DNA of 64,000 nt from Noviherbaspirillum cavernae (GTDB lineage Bacteria > Pseudomonadota > Gammaproteobacteria > Burkholderiales > Burkholderiaceae_D), in assembly GCF_003590875.1 (NCBI RefSeq), contig NZ_QYUN01000002.1, positions 1,860,001 to 1,924,000 on the forward strand. The letters are read 5' to 3'. The notes beneath the pieces are model-generated. The model was not told the DNA's origin. It was given only the letters and a program-made list of their open reading frames with translations, and did no database searches. Of this stretch, positions 17,962 to 26,477 are shown in pieces (position 1 is the stretch's first letter; each line of letters starts with the position of its first letter). The position numbers and the translations under genes are program-made.

Positions 17962-18082
17962 AAATTCTGCTATTTCAGAATTTAATAGTGAGATCACCCT
18001 TGGTTTTCAAATAATTCTGCCATAGTAGAATTTACCTTGCGACCAAACTGGATTCGCCATAAAATTCTGCTATTGCAGAATT
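17962..18082 (+). promoter_or_regulatory. three HipB-type operators at 50-bp spacing
   Basis: Three related palindromes precede hipB: 17962-17983 (AAATTCTG, 6-base spacer, CAGAATTT), 18013-18032 (AATTCT, 8-base spacer, AGAATT) and 18063-18082 (AATTCTGC, TATT, GCAGAATT). Their centres are at 17972.5, 18022.5 and 18072.5, exactly 50 bp apart. The last ends 13 bases before the hipB ATG. HipB of E. coli binds spaced palindromic operators in its own promoter, so autoregulation with cooperative looping or stacking is likely here. Confidence 0.85.
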
Positions 18083-18095
18083 AAAGGCGGAATCC

Positions 18096-18395
18096 ATGAA
18101 AACGATACGGCCAACGTCTTTCCCCAAAGACCCCTTCATTGACACCACCGCAGTGGTCGCGCAAGCGATCAAAGCCGCGCGGACGCAAGCCGGACTTCGA
18201 CTCGCCGATGCCGCGCTCCTCGCCAGGGTGTCGCTGCAGACGCTTGTGGATGTCGAGGCTGGAAAGCCGGGAGTCAGCCTCGGCAAGGTGCTGCAGATCG
18301 CGGATGCCATCGGTGTCAGTTTTTTTGCAATTCCATCCTCCCGCCGCGAGCAGATTCGCCATCAGCTTGCCCATCTCAATGAGGGCACCGAATGA
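18096..18395 (+). CDS. hipB: HipB-like antitoxin, XRE-family DNA-binding protein
   Basis: 99 residues with an XRE-type helix-turn-helix over about residues 20-75 (LRLADAALLARVSLQTLVDV). It overlaps hipA by four bases (ATGA), the usual antitoxin-toxin coupling. It is expected to bind the three palindromes directly upstream and to neutralise HipA in a complex. A long N-terminal extension of about 18 residues precedes the HTH. Confidence 0.9.
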   Translation: MKTIRPTSFPKDPFIDTTAVVAQAIKAARTQAGLRLADAALLARVSLQTLVDVEAGKPGVSLGKVLQIADAIGVSFFAIPSSRREQIRHQLAHLNEGTE

Positions 18396-19747
18396 AGCTG
18401 GCTGTCTGGACTCAGGAACACAGGATCGGTGATTTGTCCTATGACGGTGCCACCGGGCGATTCGCGTTTGAGTATGCCCCGGCGTGGCTGGAATGGGACC
18501 AGCGATTTGCCCTGTGCCCCTCCTTGCCGCTGACGCAAACCCCGCAGGAAACGCCGGAGCAGCACAGCGCGGCGGTTCGCCAGTTTTTTCAGAACCTGTT
18601 GCCCGAAGGCCAGGCGCTGGATGACGCGGCACGCGTGAGCAATGTCTCCAAGGCAAACGTGCTCGGCCTTCTCCATGCGCTCGGGCGGGAAACCGCCGGC
18701 GCATTGGTGATCTCGCTCCCTGACGAACGTCCTGATCGAATCGAAGTATCGCCGCGCCTGTTGTCCGACGCGGAATTGTCCGAGCGGATTCGGCACCGCC
18801 CCTCGGAGCCATTCACGGTCTGGGATGGCAAGGTACGCCTGTCCATCGCCGGCTATCAGGACAAGCTCGCGGTATACGAGCATGAAGGGCAATGGTTTCT
18901 TGTGGAAGATCCGACGCTGGCGTCAACCCTCATCCTGAAGCCGGAACCGGTTCGACAGCAGATGGCCGGCATGACAACCAATGAGCTGATGTGCCTGCGA
19001 CTGGCGCACGCGCTCAAGCTGCCCGCCGCGAAGGCCAGCCTCAGGCACGTGCCGGAACCGGTGCTGGTGATTGAACGTTTTGACCGCAAGCTGAAGGAGG
19101 GAAGGGCAGGCCGGATGGAGGTCCAACGCCTTCACTGCATCGACGGCTGTCAGGCGCTGGGGTTGCCCGTCGACTTCAAGTACGAACGTCCCTACGGCGA
19201 TGGGGAGCATGTCAAAAATATTCGAGACGGCGCATCCCTCAGGCGTTTTTTCAGTCTCCTGAGCGACAAAACGAAAATTCCTGCGCCCGGTGTCGCGCAA
19301 CTGGAATTCCTGCGCTGGGTGATCTTTCAGGTGCTCATCGGAAACACGGATGCGCACGCGAAGAATCTCAGCTTCTTCAGCAGCGTGCGCGGGTTGCAGC
19401 TTGCGCCGACCTACGATCTCGTCAGCGGACTGGTCTTTGCCGGCGACGGCGTGCTCGATTCATTGGCCATGGCGATTGGCGACAATTTCGACCCCGTCGC
19501 GATTTCCGCCTACGACTGGGCCCAACTCGCGCATGAAAACAATCTGCATCCGCGCCTGGTGGCGGGCGAGGTAAAGCGCCTCGCGCAAGCGTGCAAGCAG
19601 GCGCTGCCGACGCTGATGAGCGAGTTGGCGGAGGAGGGTGCGGAAGCCTCGATGATGACGCGCGTTGCCGCTGTCATCGAGCGACAATGCGAAGAGGCCT
19701 TGCGTGTCGCGCCTCACATCACGAAGATCGACGCAGTCCTTTTCTAA
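18392..19747 (+). CDS. hipA: HipA-like Ser/Thr kinase toxin
   Basis: 451 residues. It has the HipA N-terminal couple domain and kinase domain: SIAGYQDK (151-158, the phosphorylatable loop), ILKPEP (ATP-site Lys, about 183), GNTDAHAKN (317-325, catalytic Asp and metal-site Asn) and the Asp of APTYDLV (342). All catalytic residues look intact. HipA kinases phosphorylate a tRNA synthetase (GltX in E. coli) and induce dormancy; the target here is not known. Start codon overlaps hipB. Confidence 0.93.
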   Translation: MKLAVWTQEHRIGDLSYDGATGRFAFEYAPAWLEWDQRFALCPSLPLTQTPQETPEQHSAAVRQFFQNLLPEGQALDDAARVSNVSKANVLGLLHALGRETAGALVISLPDERPDRIEVSPRLLSDAELSERIRHRPSEPFTVWDGKVRLSIAGYQDKLAVYEHEGQWFLVEDPTLASTLILKPEPVRQQMAGMTTNELMCLRLAHALKLPAAKASLRHVPEPVLVIERFDRKLKEGRAGRMEVQRLHCIDGCQALGLPVDFKYERPYGDGEHVKNIRDGASLRRFFSLLSDKTKIPAPGVAQLEFLRWVIFQVLIGNTDAHAKNLSFFSSVRGLQLAPTYDLVSGLVFAGDGVLDSLAMAIGDNFDPVAISAYDWAQLAHENNLHPRLVAGEVKRLAQACKQALPTLMSELAEEGAEASMMTRVAAVIERQCEEALRVAPHITKIDAVLF

Positions 19748-19921
19748 GCAGGTCCGCAAAAGTTTTTTGACATGCCGTAGGGTGCGTTCCACGCACCGTT
19801 CGCCTCTCGCAACTGGACGACATTGGCCCGTGCCAGGTGAGACGGTGCGTGGAACGCACCCTACGAATTGGCCAGCTAGCGGAGATGAATTCGATGTCAA
19901 AAAACTTTTGCATACCTGTTT
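19746..19921. repeat. nested inverted-repeat element downstream of hipA
   Basis: An 18-bp perfect outer inverted repeat (GCAAAAGTTTTTTGACAT at 19756-19773, complement at 19894-19911) encloses a 24-bp perfect inner one (19776-19799 with 19842-19865, core GTAGGGTGCGTTCC). Weaker pairing extends to about 19746 and 19921. The interior of 42 bases is unpaired. It has no coding capacity. It resembles a MITE or a BIME-like repeat and would also form a strong RNA hairpin after hipA. The GTAGGGTGCG core recalls a dispersed repeat seen in many proteobacteria. Confidence 0.75.
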
Positions 19922-19932
19922 AGACCGACGGA

Positions 19933-20175
19933 TCACAATGGCCGCCCCTTGTCCACCCAGGTCTTCTTTGATCCTTCCAGCGCCCATCGTATGAGCGACC
20001 ATGCGCCGCCGCCAGTGACCATGCCGAGCAAATAGATGACAGCGACAAGAATCGCGAGCGGGGCGCTGATGCTGAGGCCGAGGAAAGACACTGTGACGAC
20101 CTGAAAATTCTGCAACGCGAAAATCAGCGTCGCTACGATGAGCAGGGTAACCACCGACATGTAGAACCAACGCAT
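19933..20175 (-). CDS. LapA-domain (DUF1049) inner-membrane protein
   Basis: 80 residues: MRWFYMSVV start, ALQNFQVVTVSFLG signature between two transmembrane helices, then a short basic tail. Matches the LapA/DUF1049 family; LapA works with LapB in controlling LpxC and lipopolysaccharide synthesis. GGAAGGA lies seven bases before the ATG at 20175. It is not next to lapB here. Confidence 0.88.
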   Translation of the reverse strand: MRWFYMSVVTLLIVATLIFALQNFQVVTVSFLGLSISAPLAILVAVIYLLGMVTGGGAWSLIRWALEGSKKTWVDKGRPL

Positions 20176-20205
20176 ATTCGATCCTTCCGATTTTGCGACG
20201 ATCAA

Positions 20206-20833
20206 AGCTTGTTCTTGCAGATCCGACCGTCCTTCATGATCAGCGCAAGATATCGCTTCCTTTCGCGAGCATGCCGGCGGGCCGGGAGACCACTGCCTCG
20301 TCGGCCAGGGGCAGATATATCTGAACGATCACGCCACGCATGCCCCCGCTGCGGACCTCGCAAGTCACCGTCGCCAGATTTGCGCTGCGCTTGACGCCTT
20401 GACGCGCGAGAACGAGAAATCCAGGGCTTCCCGATAAAACCGCTGAACAGAATGGTGCGCGACGGTGCATCTGATGGGTTGATGGATGCCATGCGCCATT
20501 ACAGAAAATCATAGCCAACCGGACTCGTGCTCACTATTGGACTTTGGTCTCATCACAGCCAGCACTGCGTCCGCCAAGGTTTGTTTTTTATGGAGAAGTT
20601 TGCAATTTCCGCCAGCATTTCGCGCCGGTTACTAATTTCCATGCAGATCACCTGACGCCGCAGGCCTTGCGACAGATCAGATTTGCTGGATCTTGTCGCA
20701 GTCTCGTTCCTTGGCTGTCGATACACCGCCCGCTAGAGTGAGACATGCTTCGAAAATAATTCGTCCGGGCTTACGGCCGTTGATCGCCTCATTCATTCTC
20801 GGAAGAAAATCAACACACGCTCAGAGGTCGTCT
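20206..20833. other. long region without a confident gene
   Basis: About 630 bases. A minus-strand open frame at 20240-20518 ends with GMRGVIVQIYLPLADE, which loosely resembles the C-terminal edge of a histidine-kinase ATPase domain, but no ATP-binding boxes are visible. It may be a decayed kinase fragment. The rest (20520-20833) shows nothing but the presumed promoter of the next gene. Confidence 0.35.
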
Positions 20834-22441
20834 ATGTATAACGCCATGCGTACTGCCGTATTGCTCGCACTGTTTGGCGTATTGCTGACGGCTTGTGGCG
20901 GGGGAGGAATGGCACCGGTAGCGGCTGTTTCCAGCAATGCATCCCCATCCAGCACAACCGATACATCGGATTCCGAGTCACCGGGCCAAGGCTCGGGCGT
21001 GCCCATTCCTGCGGGACAGATCGATCGCGCCGTCAGCCAACTTGACGCGATGGCGGCCGACATCATGGCCCGAACGGGCATTCCGGGAATGGCGGTCGCC
21101 GTGGTGCATGGCGGACAGACCGTGTATGCCAAGGGCTTCGGCGTGCGCGCGGCAGGCAATCCCGCACTCGTGGATGCGGATACCGTGTTTCAGCTTGCAT
21201 CGATGTCGAAGTCGATTGGCGCCACCGTGGTGGCACAGCAGGTTGGCGCAGGGCGGGTGAAATGGGACACGCCGGTTCAAGCGAACCTGCCTTCGTTCTC
21301 GCTGGCCGATCCCTACATCAGCGAAAAGATGACCATCGGCGACCTGTATTCCCACCGGTCGGGCCTGCCTTCCCATGCCGGAGACAAGCTGGAAGATCTC
21401 GGCTATGACCGTACGCAGGTACTCAATCGCCTGCGGTACTCGCCGCTGACGCCGTTTCGCGTGACGTATGCCTACACGAATTTCGGCCTGACGGCCGCCG
21501 CAGAATCCGTCGCTATCGCAGCGGGAGTGGACTGGGCAACACTCTCGGAACAATCGATCTACCACCCTCTGGGAATGAATTCGACCAGCTCCCGTTTCGC
21601 CGACTATCAAGCGCGCCCCAATCGCGCCGTGGGGCACGTCAAGGTGAACGGCAGCTTTGTCGTCGGAGTAGCGCGCGAGCCCGATGCGCAATCGCCTGCC
21701 GGTGGCGTGACCTCATCGGTCAACGACGTGGCGAAATGGCTGGCGTTCCTGTTGGCCAATGGTTCCGTCGGCGGCCGCCAGCTGGTGGATGCGAGTGCAT
21801 TGCAACCGGCGACCTCACCGCAGATCGTTTCCATTCCATCCTCCAGCATGGATGAACGTTCCGGCTTCTATGGCTATGGATTCAACGTCAGCACTTCTGC
21901 GGCGGGAAGGATGATGATCAGCCATTCCGGCGCATTCGCACTGGGTGCAGCCACCGCGTTCACGGCCATCCCGTCAGCGGATGTGGCGATCGTCGTCCTG
22001 ACGAATGCCGCCCCCTACGGCATACCCGAGACATTGACCGCACAGTTCGCGGACCTGGTCCAGTTCGGTCGCATGGAACGCGACTGGGAAGCGTTTTTCA
22101 CGAAAGCATTCGCGCCCTTTTTAACGCCGGAAGGATCGCTGGTCGGCGTTGCGAAACCAGTGAGTCCGGCGCCGGCCAAGGTGCTTTCGTCTTACGTCGG
22201 CATCTATCAAAACGACTACTACGGCCCGCTGCAAGTCGTCAACAACCAGGGCTCGCTGGAGCTGCGTCTTGGACCAAAGCCGATGACGTATCCGCTTTCG
22301 CATTGGGATGGAGATGTCTTCACGTTCACGCTCAATAACGAGAACGCGCCACCCGGCACGATATCCAAGGCGAGTTTCTCATCCGGGAAGGTGGTGCTCG
22401 AGTACTTTGACGACGGCGGACTGGGCACGTTCGTGCGTTGA
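20834..22441 (+). CDS. beta-lactamase-fold serine hydrolase lipoprotein
   Basis: 535 residues. Lipoprotein signal peptide with lipobox LLTAC followed by Gly, then a class C beta-lactamase/DD-peptidase-like domain: SxxK motif SMSK, YxN motif YTN in YAYTNFG, and HSGAF as the third box. A C-terminal extension of about 100 residues (SYVGIYQNDYYG) matches the DUF3471-like domain often fused to such hydrolases. Likely an envelope esterase or D-aminopeptidase rather than an antibiotic-resistance enzyme. AGAGG precedes the ATG at 20834. Confidence 0.9.
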   Translation: MYNAMRTAVLLALFGVLLTACGGGGMAPVAAVSSNASPSSTTDTSDSESPGQGSGVPIPAGQIDRAVSQLDAMAADIMARTGIPGMAVAVVHGGQTVYAKGFGVRAAGNPALVDADTVFQLASMSKSIGATVVAQQVGAGRVKWDTPVQANLPSFSLADPYISEKMTIGDLYSHRSGLPSHAGDKLEDLGYDRTQVLNRLRYSPLTPFRVTYAYTNFGLTAAAESVAIAAGVDWATLSEQSIYHPLGMNSTSSRFADYQARPNRAVGHVKVNGSFVVGVAREPDAQSPAGGVTSSVNDVAKWLAFLLANGSVGGRQLVDASALQPATSPQIVSIPSSSMDERSGFYGYGFNVSTSAAGRMMISHSGAFALGAATAFTAIPSADVAIVVLTNAAPYGIPETLTAQFADLVQFGRMERDWEAFFTKAFAPFLTPEGSLVGVAKPVSPAPAKVLSSYVGIYQNDYYGPLQVVNNQGSLELRLGPKPMTYPLSHWDGDVFTFTLNNENAPPGTISKASFSSGKVVLEYFDDGGLGTFVR

Positions 22442-22762
22442 TTTCGATGGTGATGTCTGCGCGCGAAGTCGAGTTGCTTGACCGCGTTGAATGTGGTGTC
22501 GATGCTTGTGCAGGCCCGATCGTGTTTTGGTGTTTTTCTCGGCTTGCCGCTAAAGGCTGGCTGGAAGAAGGCACAGAAGATCACATGCGGATTCGGCCAG
22601 ACGCGGCAATCCATCGAGCTATCGGACACGATTACTTCAACAAACGAAATTGTGGGCGGGATTGCTTCTTGCGGTTTCTTGCGATATGTTATTTTACATA
22701 ATGCAAATTATGCGGAACTTTATGCGGAAGTCATTTGAGCATCTCCAATCCAGCCAAGCCCA
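22442..22762. other. intergenic region, nothing recognised
   Basis: About 320 bases, GC-rich at first then AT-rich near 22670-22740. Short open frames on the plus strand have no recognisable features and no ribosome binding sites. Confidence 0.4.
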
Positions 22763-23176
22763 TCACTGCCACCTTTGCTCATGGGCATAAATATCATCCT
22801 CAATCGATTCCAGACCGCCAAAAGCCAGTTCGAGACAGTTGACGGTGGCGTCCAGCGAGATTTCCCATGGGGCTACGCTGGCGGTTGCGGCATTGTATTC
22901 GCGCAGCGCTTCCTGCAGTTTGGCGGTCCTGACCGATACGAAAAAGCGCGCCGCGTGCGGGTTGTCACGCCGCTGAAGCGCCGTCACAAGCGCATCGATC
23001 TTTCTGCTGATACCGCGAAGTCCGAACGCGATCGCGCTGCAATGGACATCGACGTTGTAAGAATCGGTGTGCCGTTGTTTGAGCCGCAATTGCTGTTCGT
23101 TCACTGTTTTCGCAAAATCAAGCGCGTCTTCGACCTCTTTGTATTTTGCCAACAATGTGCCATGCAGGATTTCCAT
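22763..23176 (-). CDS. protein of unknown function (137 residues)
   Basis: Not recognised. The protein is helical and charged, with no signal peptide or membrane segment; MEILHGTLLAKYKEVEDAL and LRGISRKIDALVTALQRR look amphipathic. The ATG at 23176 has GGAGGG six bases upstream, strongly supporting this start over an upstream GTG at 23230. It is divergent from the lipoamide-dehydrogenase-like gene. Confidence 0.6.
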   Translation of the reverse strand: MEILHGTLLAKYKEVEDALDFAKTVNEQQLRLKQRHTDSYNVDVHCSAIAFGLRGISRKIDALVTALQRRDNPHAARFFVSVRTAKLQEALREYNAATASVAPWEISLDATVNCLELAFGGLESIEDDIYAHEQRWQ

Positions 23177-23375
23177 ATATCCCTCCGTACATGCTTGCCG
23201 TCGCAATCCTTCGCCGACCCTCCGTCTCACAATTTCATTCTATTCACTTGACGGAAGACGAATGTCTTTTGAAGATCAATCCGTACAAGTCCGCTCTACA
23301 TAAACTATTCTCATCACAATCCGCATGCGTGCAAACTGCTCTTGCACGGATACGCTGCCCGAAGGAAATGCCGAG

Positions 23376-24809
23376 ATGAATACATTGAATGTCGATGTCG
23401 CGGTGATCGGTGCCGGCACTGCCGGTCTTGCAGCGTACAAGGCGGCGAAATCGCACGGCAGGAATGTCGTGCTGATCGAAGGCGGCCCCAATGGCACCAC
23501 CTGCGCGCGCGTCGGTTGCATGCCGAGCAAGTTGCTGATCGCCGCGGCCGACGCGGCTCATGCGATTGGCGCCGCACCCGCGTTCGGCATTCATGCCGGG
23601 CCGCTGCGTATCGACGGCAAGGCGATCATGGCACGTGTGCGCTCGGAACGCGACCGTTTTGTCCGTTTCGTGCTCGAAGGCGTCCAGCGGATTCCGCCGG
23701 AACATCGCTTGCGCGGATATGCGCGCTTCATCAGCGAAAAAAGCCTGCAGGTGGATGACCATACTGTCGTCAACGCAGCCAGCATCGTGATCGCGACGGG
23801 GTCAAGTCCCATGCTTCCGCCGGAACTTGCCGACGCCGCCGACCGCTTGCTGGTGAGCGATCAGGTGTTCGAATGGGATGATTTGCCGGAATCGATCGCG
23901 GTTATCGGTGCCGGAGTGATCGGTTGCGAACTCGGGCAAGCCTTGCATCGGCTCGGCGTGCGGGTGACGATATACGGACGCAACGACAGGATTGCGCCCT
24001 TGACCGATCCGGCCGTGCGCAACGCCGCGGCGCGGATATTCGGTGACGAGCTCGACCTGCGGCTGCACACGGAGGTATTGGGTGCGCAACGGGACGGCGA
24101 TGGCGTCGCACTGCGCACGCGCGATGCGGATGGCAAGGAGCGGATCGAGCATCACGGTCATGTATTGGCCGCTTCGGGCCGTGTGCCGAATCTGCGCGAT
24201 CTGGACCTTGCAAATTTATCGATAGCGCTTGATGAACGCGGTGTGCCGCTGTCCGACCCGCATACGATGCAGTGCGGCGATAGCGGAATTTTCATTGCGG
24301 GCGATGTCAGTGGCGAGCGTCCGCTGTTGCATGAAGCCGCCGATGAGGGACGCATCGCCGGCGACAATGCGGGTCGCTATCCCGACGTGCGGCGCGGGTT
24401 GCGGCGTACGCCGCTCAATATCGTATTCTGCGATCCGCAGATTGCCGCTGTCGGCGAGAGTTACCGCGACCTGCAGCCTGGCTCCTTCGCCGTCGGTGAA
24501 GTGTCGTTTGAAGATCAGGGGCGCAGCCGCGTCATGCTGCAGAATCGCGGCTTGTTGCGCGTGTATGCAGAACACGGATCGGGGCGTTTTCTCGGTGCCG
24601 AAATGACCGGACCGCGCGCGGAGCATCTGGCGCATTTGCTGGCGTGGGCCTGTCAGAACCGCATGAGCATCGACCAGATGCTGCAAATGCCGTTCTACCA
24701 TCCGGTGATCGAGGAAGGATTGCGCACGGCCCTGCGCGATGCGGATGACAAGCTGCTGCACGGGCTGCCGGAGATCGAGCATTGCACCGATTGCACGCCG
24801 GGAATGTGA
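23376..24809 (+). CDS. dihydrolipoamide dehydrogenase-like flavoprotein
   Basis: 477 residues of the class I pyridine nucleotide-disulfide oxidoreductase family. FAD motif VIGAGTAGLAA at the N-terminus, redox disulfide CARVGC with the following MPSK, NAD motif IGAGVIGCELG, second FAD motif GIFIAGDVSG, and C-terminal FYHPVIEEGL with the active-site His and Glu. It is not linked to any 2-oxo-acid dehydrogenase here, so it is probably a stand-alone paralogue whose substrate is open (lipoamide, mycothione-like or other disulfide). GAAGGA precedes the ATG at 23376. Confidence 0.88.
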   Translation: MNTLNVDVAVIGAGTAGLAAYKAAKSHGRNVVLIEGGPNGTTCARVGCMPSKLLIAAADAAHAIGAAPAFGIHAGPLRIDGKAIMARVRSERDRFVRFVLEGVQRIPPEHRLRGYARFISEKSLQVDDHTVVNAASIVIATGSSPMLPPELADAADRLLVSDQVFEWDDLPESIAVIGAGVIGCELGQALHRLGVRVTIYGRNDRIAPLTDPAVRNAAARIFGDELDLRLHTEVLGAQRDGDGVALRTRDADGKERIEHHGHVLAASGRVPNLRDLDLANLSIALDERGVPLSDPHTMQCGDSGIFIAGDVSGERPLLHEAADEGRIAGDNAGRYPDVRRGLRRTPLNIVFCDPQIAAVGESYRDLQPGSFAVGEVSFEDQGRSRVMLQNRGLLRVYAEHGSGRFLGAEMTGPRAEHLAHLLAWACQNRMSIDQMLQMPFYHPVIEEGLRTALRDADDKLLHGLPEIEHCTDCTPGM

Positions 24810-24900
24810 GCATCGATATCCGGCAATGCCGATTTCCGGATACGATCCGTCTCGGCATGGAACGGCGCGCGCATTTCACGAATACCAACTGGAGATTGTC

Positions 24901-25476
24901 ATGTTCAAGTGTTTCATCCTGCTTGTTGCCCTGTCCCTCGGCATGATCAACTCGTCATGGACGCAGTCGCCGCCCTCGCCTGCATCCGCTTCATGTCCGT
25001 CGCTACTCGACCATCGCTTCAACCGGCTGCAGGACGAGGCACCGCAGAATCTCTGCCAGTTTGCCGGGAAGGTGATGCTGGTGGTGAATACGGCAAGCTA
25101 TTGCGGCTTCACCGGGCAATACGAGGGGCTCGAAGCCTTGTATGCGAAGTACCGCACCAAGGGACTGGTCGTGCTCGGTTTCCCGTCAAACGACTTTTCG
25201 CAGGAGCCGGGCAGCAGCAAGGAGATTGCCGACTTCTGCTACAACACCTATGGCGTGAAATTCCCGATGTTTGCGAAGTCCTCGGTCACGGGTCCGCGCG
25301 CCAATCCGCTATACGCCACGCTGGCGCGCACCACGGGAACCGCGCCGAAGTGGAATTTTCACAAATACCTGATCGACCGCACAGGCAAGGTCGTGGCCGA
25401 TTATTCGAGCCGCGTCGCACCGGACGATCGGAAGCTCGTCGGGGATATAGAGAAGGCGCTGTCGCAAGGGACGTGA
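24901..25476 (+). CDS. exported glutathione peroxidase family protein
   Basis: 191 residues. A signal peptide (about residues 1-22) makes it periplasmic. The peroxidatic Cys is in NTASYCGFTGQY, and the WNFHKYL segment supplies the Trp and Asn of the catalytic tetrad. The usual FPCNQFGGQEPG block reads FPSNDFSQEPG, so the Gln of the tetrad is Asp and the block is shorter. It may use thioredoxin-like reductants. GGAG lies before the ATG. Confidence 0.88.
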   Translation: MFKCFILLVALSLGMINSSWTQSPPSPASASCPSLLDHRFNRLQDEAPQNLCQFAGKVMLVVNTASYCGFTGQYEGLEALYAKYRTKGLVVLGFPSNDFSQEPGSSKEIADFCYNTYGVKFPMFAKSSVTGPRANPLYATLARTTGTAPKWNFHKYLIDRTGKVVADYSSRVAPDDRKLVGDIEKALSQGT

Positions 25477-25483
25477 AGCAGGT

Positions 25484-25705
25484 TCAGGCAGGCTTGACCA
25501 GGGCATATTGTCCGGCGTTGTCCTCCAGCCAGCGTTGCAAGAGATCGCTCTGCTGATCCGGATGAAAATCGCGGCGGAAATACTCGCGCCACACCTTGCA
25601 GGTCTGCCGCAGCAAGCCGCGCCGGCCAGGCAGAAAGCCTGTCGCACGCTTCCATGTCCGCTTGCCATGAATGATCGTGACATGCCGCAGCTGATTCCAC
25701 GCGGT
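25484..25705 (-). pseudogene. C-terminal remnant of a PF10118-type metal-dependent hydrolase
   Basis: The minus-strand frame closed by the stop at 25484-25486 and by an upstream TGA at 25706-25708 contains no ATG in register with the homology. It encodes RRGLLRQTCKVWREYFRR followed by DFHPDQQSDLLQRW, matching the C-terminal end of the predicted metal-dependent hydrolase family PF10118 (compare YxRPxFHP). Intact proteins are about 280 residues, so about 75% is gone. The fragment begins eight bases after the convergent peroxidase stop. Identification is from remembered family motifs. Confidence 0.6.
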
Positions 25706-25781
25706 TCAAAAATTCGCATCACGGCAATATCCCGGCGACCATTTGAGGGATAATTTACGCCCGGCAAGTCACGAACGGCAT

Positions 25782-26027
25782 ATGGAACGGAAGAAGCGGA
25801 ACAAGCAGGCGAACGCGCTGACTTGGCAGCGCGGATATCGGTGTCACACACTGTGGAATGGAACCCAACGCATCGGGCGCATCAGCCTCGGCGAAAGCGG
25901 CAAATGGGATGGCGTGTATCGCTGCGAAGTCGGCACGCTGCGCGGCGAAACAGCTTCGCTCCCCGAGGCCAAACGCTGGCTCAAAGAGCAAGCACGGCTC
26001 GATCTGACACAGTTGCGTCTGTTCTGA
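25782..26027 (+). CDS. small basic protein, function unknown
   Basis: 81 residues beginning MERKKRNKQ, then TWQRGYRCHTLW and GKWDGVYRCEVG, ending TQLRLF. Aromatic-rich beta pattern; no signal peptide or membrane segment. Similar small proteins occur in Burkholderiales but no function is known. Start chosen as the ATG after the in-frame stretch with no family look. Confidence 0.6.
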   Translation: MERKKRNKQANALTWQRGYRCHTLWNGTQRIGRISLGESGKWDGVYRCEVGTLRGETASLPEAKRWLKEQARLDLTQLRLF

Positions 26028-26034
26028 TTTGCCC

Positions 26035-26310
26035 TCACCCTGCCTGACCGCCCTCTCCGCCCGGCTCTTTCTTCTGCCCCAACTCCTGCCATTCCTTTTC
26101 GATGCGGCTTCGCGCTTCGGCCGGCGGCGTACCGATCGTCCTCCCGTTTTCCATCGCCCAGAAGGAGCCGTCGCGGATCCCGATCCTGATGCACGCATCG
26201 ATTTGCTCCCTGCCGAATGCCTCGCGCAGCGAATCGATCCACGCGGCGACCTCCGGCATGGCTTCCCGTGCTTTCCTGGTGGAAGGTTCATCGGCGAAAT
26301 CGGATTCCAT
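26035..26310 (-). CDS. small acidic protein, function unknown
   Basis: 91 residues with an acidic start (MESDFADEP), a central WIDSLREAFG and a Lys/Glu-rich, Gly-rich tail. GGAGG directly before the ATG at 26310 supports expression. Its stop faces the preceding small gene, seven bases away. Not recognised. Confidence 0.55.
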   Translation of the reverse strand: MESDFADEPSTRKAREAMPEVAAWIDSLREAFGREQIDACIRIGIRDGSFWAMENGRTIGTPPAEARSRIEKEWQELGQKKEPGGEGGQAG

Positions 26311-26477
26311 CCCTCCTCCATCTCCTTTCGATTCTCGCAATCAGCTGCTGCGGGAACTGCGCCGACGCACATTGTCTAAATGGCGGCACGTTCAAATGAA
26401 CGTTCAATTTACATCAACGTAATCGCGGCCAGCCATGGCACCTGCATCGTCGCGGGTCGCGCCTCCTTTTGCAACAT

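Noticed and set aside
20240..20518. Possible histidine-kinase C-terminal fragment
   Set aside because: Only one short motif (IYLPLADE) is suggestive and no ATP-binding box is present, so it was not called as a gene.
22438..22738. Short plus-strand open frames after the beta-lactamase-fold gene
   Set aside because: Two overlapping frames of similar length, no start context and no family resemblance.
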